Assembly: GCF_035825295.1 (NCBI RefSeq)
Contig: NZ_JAYMGI010000002.1
Coordinates: 7,950,001-8,014,000 of the forward strand
Length of the DNA: 64,000 nucleotides
Direction of reading: 5' to 3'
DNA from: Actinacidiphila sp. DG2A-62
GTDB lineage: Bacteria; Actinomycetota; Actinomycetes; Streptomycetales; Streptomycetaceae
Part shown: in pieces, positions 60,969 to 64,000 of the stretch
How the letters are laid out: each line of letters starts with the position of its first letter
Position numbering within the stretch: position 1 is the first letter of the stretch
Program-made: the position numbers and the translations under genes
Notes under the pieces: generated by a model
Seen by the model: the letters and a program-made list of their open reading frames with translations, nothing else
The model's database searches: none
Told to the model about the DNA's origin: nothing

Positions 60969-61823
60969 GTGGACCTGCGCTCGCTCCGGTACTTCGTCGC
61001 CGTCGCCGAGGAGCGCCACGTCGGCAGGGCGGCGCGGCGCCTGCACATGACGCAGCCCCCGCTCAGCCGGGCGATCCGCGGCCTGGAGGACGAGCTGGGC
61101 GTCGAGGTCTTCGAGCGCACCCCCAAGGGCGTCGTCCTGACGCCCGCCGGCGCGGTCCTCTACGACGAGGCGGGCGCGCTGCTGGCCCGCGCGGACCGCA
61201 TCCGCGGCCGGGTAGCGGCCGCGGCCGGCGCGGCGCACCTGGCGGTCGGCACGCTCGCGGACGCGGCGGAACACGTCGGCGGCCGGCTGGTGCCGGCCTT
61301 CCGGGCCCGCCACCCACGGACGCGGGTGACCGTCCGCGAGTCCGATCTCGGCGACCCCACTGCGGGCCTGCGCGGCGGACTGGTCGACGTCGCGGTCACC
61401 CGTACGCCCTTCGACGCCACGGGCCTGGTCACGCATGCGCTGCGCTCGGTGCCGGTGGGCGTGGTGGTGCGCGACGACGACCCGCTGGCCGGGCGTGCCT
61501 CGGTGCGCCGCGCCGACCTCGCGGGCCGCCGCTGGGTCCGGCTCCCGGACGGCGCCGATCCGCTGTGGACCGCGTACTGGACCGGCGGCCCGCCCGACGA
61601 CGCCTCGCCCGCCGTGCGCACGGTGCAGGACTGCCTGCGGGCGGCGCTGTGGAACGGCACGTCGGCGCTCGCCCCGGTCGACCAGCCGCTGCCGGCCGGG
61701 CTGGTCGCCGTACCTCTCGCCGACCGTCCGCCCAGCGAGCTGGTGGTGGCCTGGCCGCAGGCGGTGCGCAACCCGCTGGTCAGGGACTTCGTCCGCCTGG
61801 CGGTGGGCGGCTGGGGCGGCTGA
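60969..61823 (+). CDS. LysR-family transcriptional regulator
   Basis: 284 residues from GTG 60969. The N-terminal winged helix-turn-helix is canonical: LRSLRYFVAVAEERHVGRAA, RRLHMTQPPLSRAIRGLEDE, LGVEVFERTPKGVVLTPAG. The substrate-binding domain (about 90-284) starts LAVGTLADAAEHVGGRLV. The ligand is unknown but may be the substrate of the divergent decarboxylase-like enzyme. Longer upstream starts would read through the LysR box and are rejected. Confidence 0.93.
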   Translation: MDLRSLRYFVAVAEERHVGRAARRLHMTQPPLSRAIRGLEDELGVEVFERTPKGVVLTPAGAVLYDEAGALLARADRIRGRVAAAAGAAHLAVGTLADAAEHVGGRLVPAFRARHPRTRVTVRESDLGDPTAGLRGGLVDVAVTRTPFDATGLVTHALRSVPVGVVVRDDDPLAGRASVRRADLAGRRWVRLPDGADPLWTAYWTGGPPDDASPAVRTVQDCLRAALWNGTSALAPVDQPLPAGLVAVPLADRPPSELVVAWPQAVRNPLVRDFVRLAVGGWGG

Positions 61824-62088
61824 GCGGGCACTGCGCTGGGCCGTGTGGTGCTTCCCGCTTCCCGGGCCGGCGGCGGCCGTCGCGCGGCGCCGGCCGGGGG
61901 AGCGGTGCACAGTGGGAGCATGAGGCACTCTTCAGCCGCGAGGCCGGGCGCGGTCGCGCGCGCGGGGCCGGGCCCGGGCTTGCGCGTGGGTCCCGTGGGC
62001 TTCCGCGCGGGGCCGGGCGCCGGCTTGCGCGCCTGGTCGAGCCCGGGCTCGTGCGCCGGGCCGGCTGCCGGGGTGCGAGGGGGTCGCT

Positions 62089-63185
62089 GTGGCGGCCGGT
62101 GAGGGCGGCGGGCGGCGCGGGGGCCGCGGCGCGGGCGGGAAGAGCGGCGGGGGCCGTGACGACCGGGGCGGGCGGCGCGCTCGCGGGGGCTCGGGGGGCT
62201 CGGGGGGTTCGGGGGAGCGCGGCGCCGTCGGCCCGGAGGCCGCGCTCGACGAGCTGTACGCCGTGCCGCCGTCCGGGTTCGTCGCCCGGCGCGGCGAACT
62301 GGCAGCGGAGCTGAAGCAGGCAGGCGACGCCGCGGGAGCGCGTACCGTACGCGGCGCCCGGCGGCCCACGCTCGCCGCGTTCGCGGCGAACCTGCTGGCC
62401 CGCTCGAAGCCGGCGGAGACCGCGCGGTTCCTGGAGCTGGGCCGGGCGCTGCGCGAGGCCCACAGCACGATCGACCCCGGACGGTTGCGCGAGCTGTCCC
62501 GGCAGCAGTGGCGCGTGATCGGCGCGCTGTCGGCCGAGGCCGCGCGGCTCGCCGAGGAGTCCGGGCAGCGGTTGTCCGACACCGTGCGCCGCGAGGTCGA
62601 GTTTACGCTGCGGGCGGCGCTCGCCGATCCCGACGCGGCCGACCGATGGGCCGCCGGCCGGCTGGAGACGGCCCTCAGCCCGGCCGGCCTGTCCGCCCTC
62701 GCGGACGCCGCGCCGCCGGCCCGGGCCCGCGCGCCGCGACGAAGCCGGACGCGAAGAAGCCGGCGGCGAGAGCGGCGGCGAAAGCGGCGAAGGAATCGGC
62801 GAAGAAGTCGGCGGAGAAGTCGGCGGAGAAGGACGAGCTGGCCGAGCGCAGGCGCATCCGGCAGGAACGCCTGGACCGCGCGCGGGAGAAGGCGGAGGCC
62901 GCCGAGCGGACGGCCCGCGAACGCCGCGAGGAGCACACCGCGGCCGAGGCCGCGCTGGCCGAGGCCCGCGAGCGCCGCGAGCAGGCACGACAGGCCCGCG
63001 ACGCCGCGGAACGCCGCGCCGCCGAGGCCCGCGAAGCCCTCGCGGACGCCGACCGCGCCCACGACTGCGCCGAGCACCGCGAACACACGGCAGCCGAAGC
63101 CCTGGACCGGGCCGACCGGGCCGCGCGCACGGCCCGCGCCGCCGCGGCCCCTCCGAAGCGCCCGCCCCGCGGCCGCACCTCGTAG
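62089..63185 (+). pseudogene. Actinobacterial coiled-coil protein of unknown function, frameshifted
   Basis: About 365 residues if repaired, from GTG 62089 after GAGGGGG. A Gly-rich N-terminus, then a helical domain (AALDELYAVPPSGFVARRGE, RRPTLAAFAANLLARSKPAE, ELSRQQWRVIGALSAEAARL). The frame shifts at about 62718-62722: upstream LSALADAAPPA, downstream GPRAATKPDAKKPAARAAAK. One more C in the CCC run at 62720-62722 heals it. The C-terminal half is a long Lys/Arg/Glu/Ala heptad-like coiled coil. A family of such proteins exists in streptomycetes with no known role. The Lys/Ala stretch could bind nucleic acid. Confidence 0.72.
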
Positions 63186-63427
63186 CGGCCCGCACAGCCC
63201 GGCACGAACCGCCGCGACCGGCTCGCCCGCCGCCGCTCGCCGCGCGGAGGCGGAGCGCCGGGCCGCCGGTACCGCGGTGACCCGCGGGCTCGGGCCGCAC
63301 GCCTCGCCCGAACCGCCGCGACCGGCTCAGCCGCTCGCCGCGGCGAACCGCTCGCGCGCCGCCCGTAGGCGGCCTCCGGCCAACCGCCCGTGCGCGGGCG
63401 CGACGCCCCCACCCCGCGCGGGAGCGC

Positions 63428-64000
63428 TCACGCCGCCTGGGGGAGGTGCGTCCTCGCGGAGTCGTGGAAATCGGCGACCAGGGGGTCCTCTTCGCCGGCG
63501 CGGGTGGCCAGGACGACCTGGCAGGGGGCCACGCCCTCGATGGGGACGGTGGTGAGGTCGGGGCGCAGCGTCACGCGGCGGTCGCCGGCCGGGAGGACGG
63601 CCACCGCCTGCCCGTCGGCGATCAGTTCGAGCTTGTCCTCGAAGCTGTCGATAAGCGCGGGCCCGGTGGGCGCGGTCCACTCGCCCGGCCGCGGGTCGAG
63701 GTGCCAGAAGACGCCCCACGCCGTGGCGCTCGCCGCCATCGGGCACGGGATGAACGCCTACTGCGCGAAGTCCGCCGGCCCCACCGCGTCCTTGCCCGCC
63801 AACCGGTGCGCGATCGGCACCACCAGCACCCGCGGCTCCTCGTACAGCACGCTGATCCGCAGCCCCTCCGCCGGGAAGGCGAACGGCGACCGCGCGACCA
63901 GCGCGTCCACCTGCCGGCCGATCAGCGCGTCGTGCGCGGTGCGGCTGGTCAGGTGCCGGGTGCGGACCCGCGCGTCCGGCCGCCGGCGGTGCAGGTCCCG
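63428..64000 (-). pseudogene. LysR-type regulator fragment with internal stop, cut by window edge
   Basis: One continuous minus-strand frame from the window edge to 63428 reads as the substrate-binding domain of a LysR regulator (RTAHDALIGRQVDALVARSP, ISVLYEEPRVLVVPIAHRLA, then CPMAASATAWGVFWHLDP and VAVLPAGDRRVTLRPDLTTV). It contains one in-frame TAG at 63758-63760 (after KDAVGPADFAQ), at a position where the family continues without a gap. The DNA-binding part lies beyond the window. The TAG is a point-type change, so this may be a real pseudogene or a base error. No gene is visible in 63186-63427. Confidence 0.75.

Noticed and set aside
1..64000. tRNA genes, attachment sites or a mobile element
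   Set aside because: I found no cloverleaf-like sequence, integrase or transposase; every transfer-like signal was explained by simple repeats.

Overview
The window is a very GC-rich stretch (roughly three quarters G+C by eye, strong G/C third-position bias, frequent GTG starts) from an actinomycete, most likely Streptomyces or a close relative. The evidence is the gene content: two SigB/SigF-type sigma factors, an ANTAR/GAF regulator, DUF5709-, DUF6480- and DUF1876-like small proteins, soluble Ser/Thr kinases with FHA or WD40 domains, and actinobacterial UdgX. I saw no tRNA, rRNA, CRISPR array or intact mobile element.

Layout. 1-9.8 kb (mostly minus): a truncated enolase-superfamily gene coupled to a Fpg/Nei glycosylase, a ThDP enzyme of the pyruvate-oxidase type, a large FAD/Fe-S D-lactate/glycolate-type oxidase, a broken flavodoxin gene, an MBL-fold hydrolase and a TetR regulator. 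10-12.3 kb: a cupin protein, then a second TetR regulator and a convergent quinone-oxidoreductase-like gene; both promoters carry copies of ATGTCA-N5-TGACAT, which points to one small regulon. 12.4-18.2 kb: a secreted GH65 enzyme with an inserted carbohydrate-binding module and a C-terminal ricin-B domain, a sigma factor and small stress-type proteins. 18.4-21 kb: a PfkB sugar kinase and an ANTAR/GAF protein.

21.3-34.5 kb (all minus) is a sugar-nucleotide and glycan cluster. It encodes GmhA, HldE and GmhB, which together make an ADP-heptose-type donor, two GT9 heptosyltransferase-like enzymes, five other glycosyltransferases, a NodU/CmcH-type O-carbamoyltransferase and a UDP-glucuronate decarboxylase. 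Most junctions are 4-base ATGA or GTGA overlaps. This suggests a heptose-containing, carbamoylated surface glycan in a Gram-positive bacterium.

35.5-42 kb: an acetate-uptake family protein, a zinc alcohol dehydrogenase, a second sigma factor, an Orn/Lys/Arg decarboxylase-fold enzyme, UdgX and a DUF1876 protein. 42-48.5 kb: a large secreted subtilase-like protein with a degraded catalytic triad, divergent from a TrmB/LuxR-type regulator, then an AhpD-like protein. 48.8-53.8 kb: a FAD/NAD(P)-binding protein coupled to an unusual stand-alone PEP-utilising enzyme, then a secreted membrane-anchored protein. 53.8-59.75 kb (minus): a three-gene operon of a small unknown protein, a WD40 kinase and an FHA kinase behind a probable leaderless promoter. 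59.8-64 kb: a solute-binding-protein-fold enzyme divergent from a LysR gene with a perfect LysR box, a coiled-coil protein and a LysR fragment with an internal stop.

A recurring feature is that at least four genes, and probably a fifth, are each split by one frameshift that would be healed by adding one base in a short C/G run. That pattern looks more like sequencing or assembly error than independent gene decay. One flavodoxin gene and one LysR gene carry different lesions and may be true pseudogenes.
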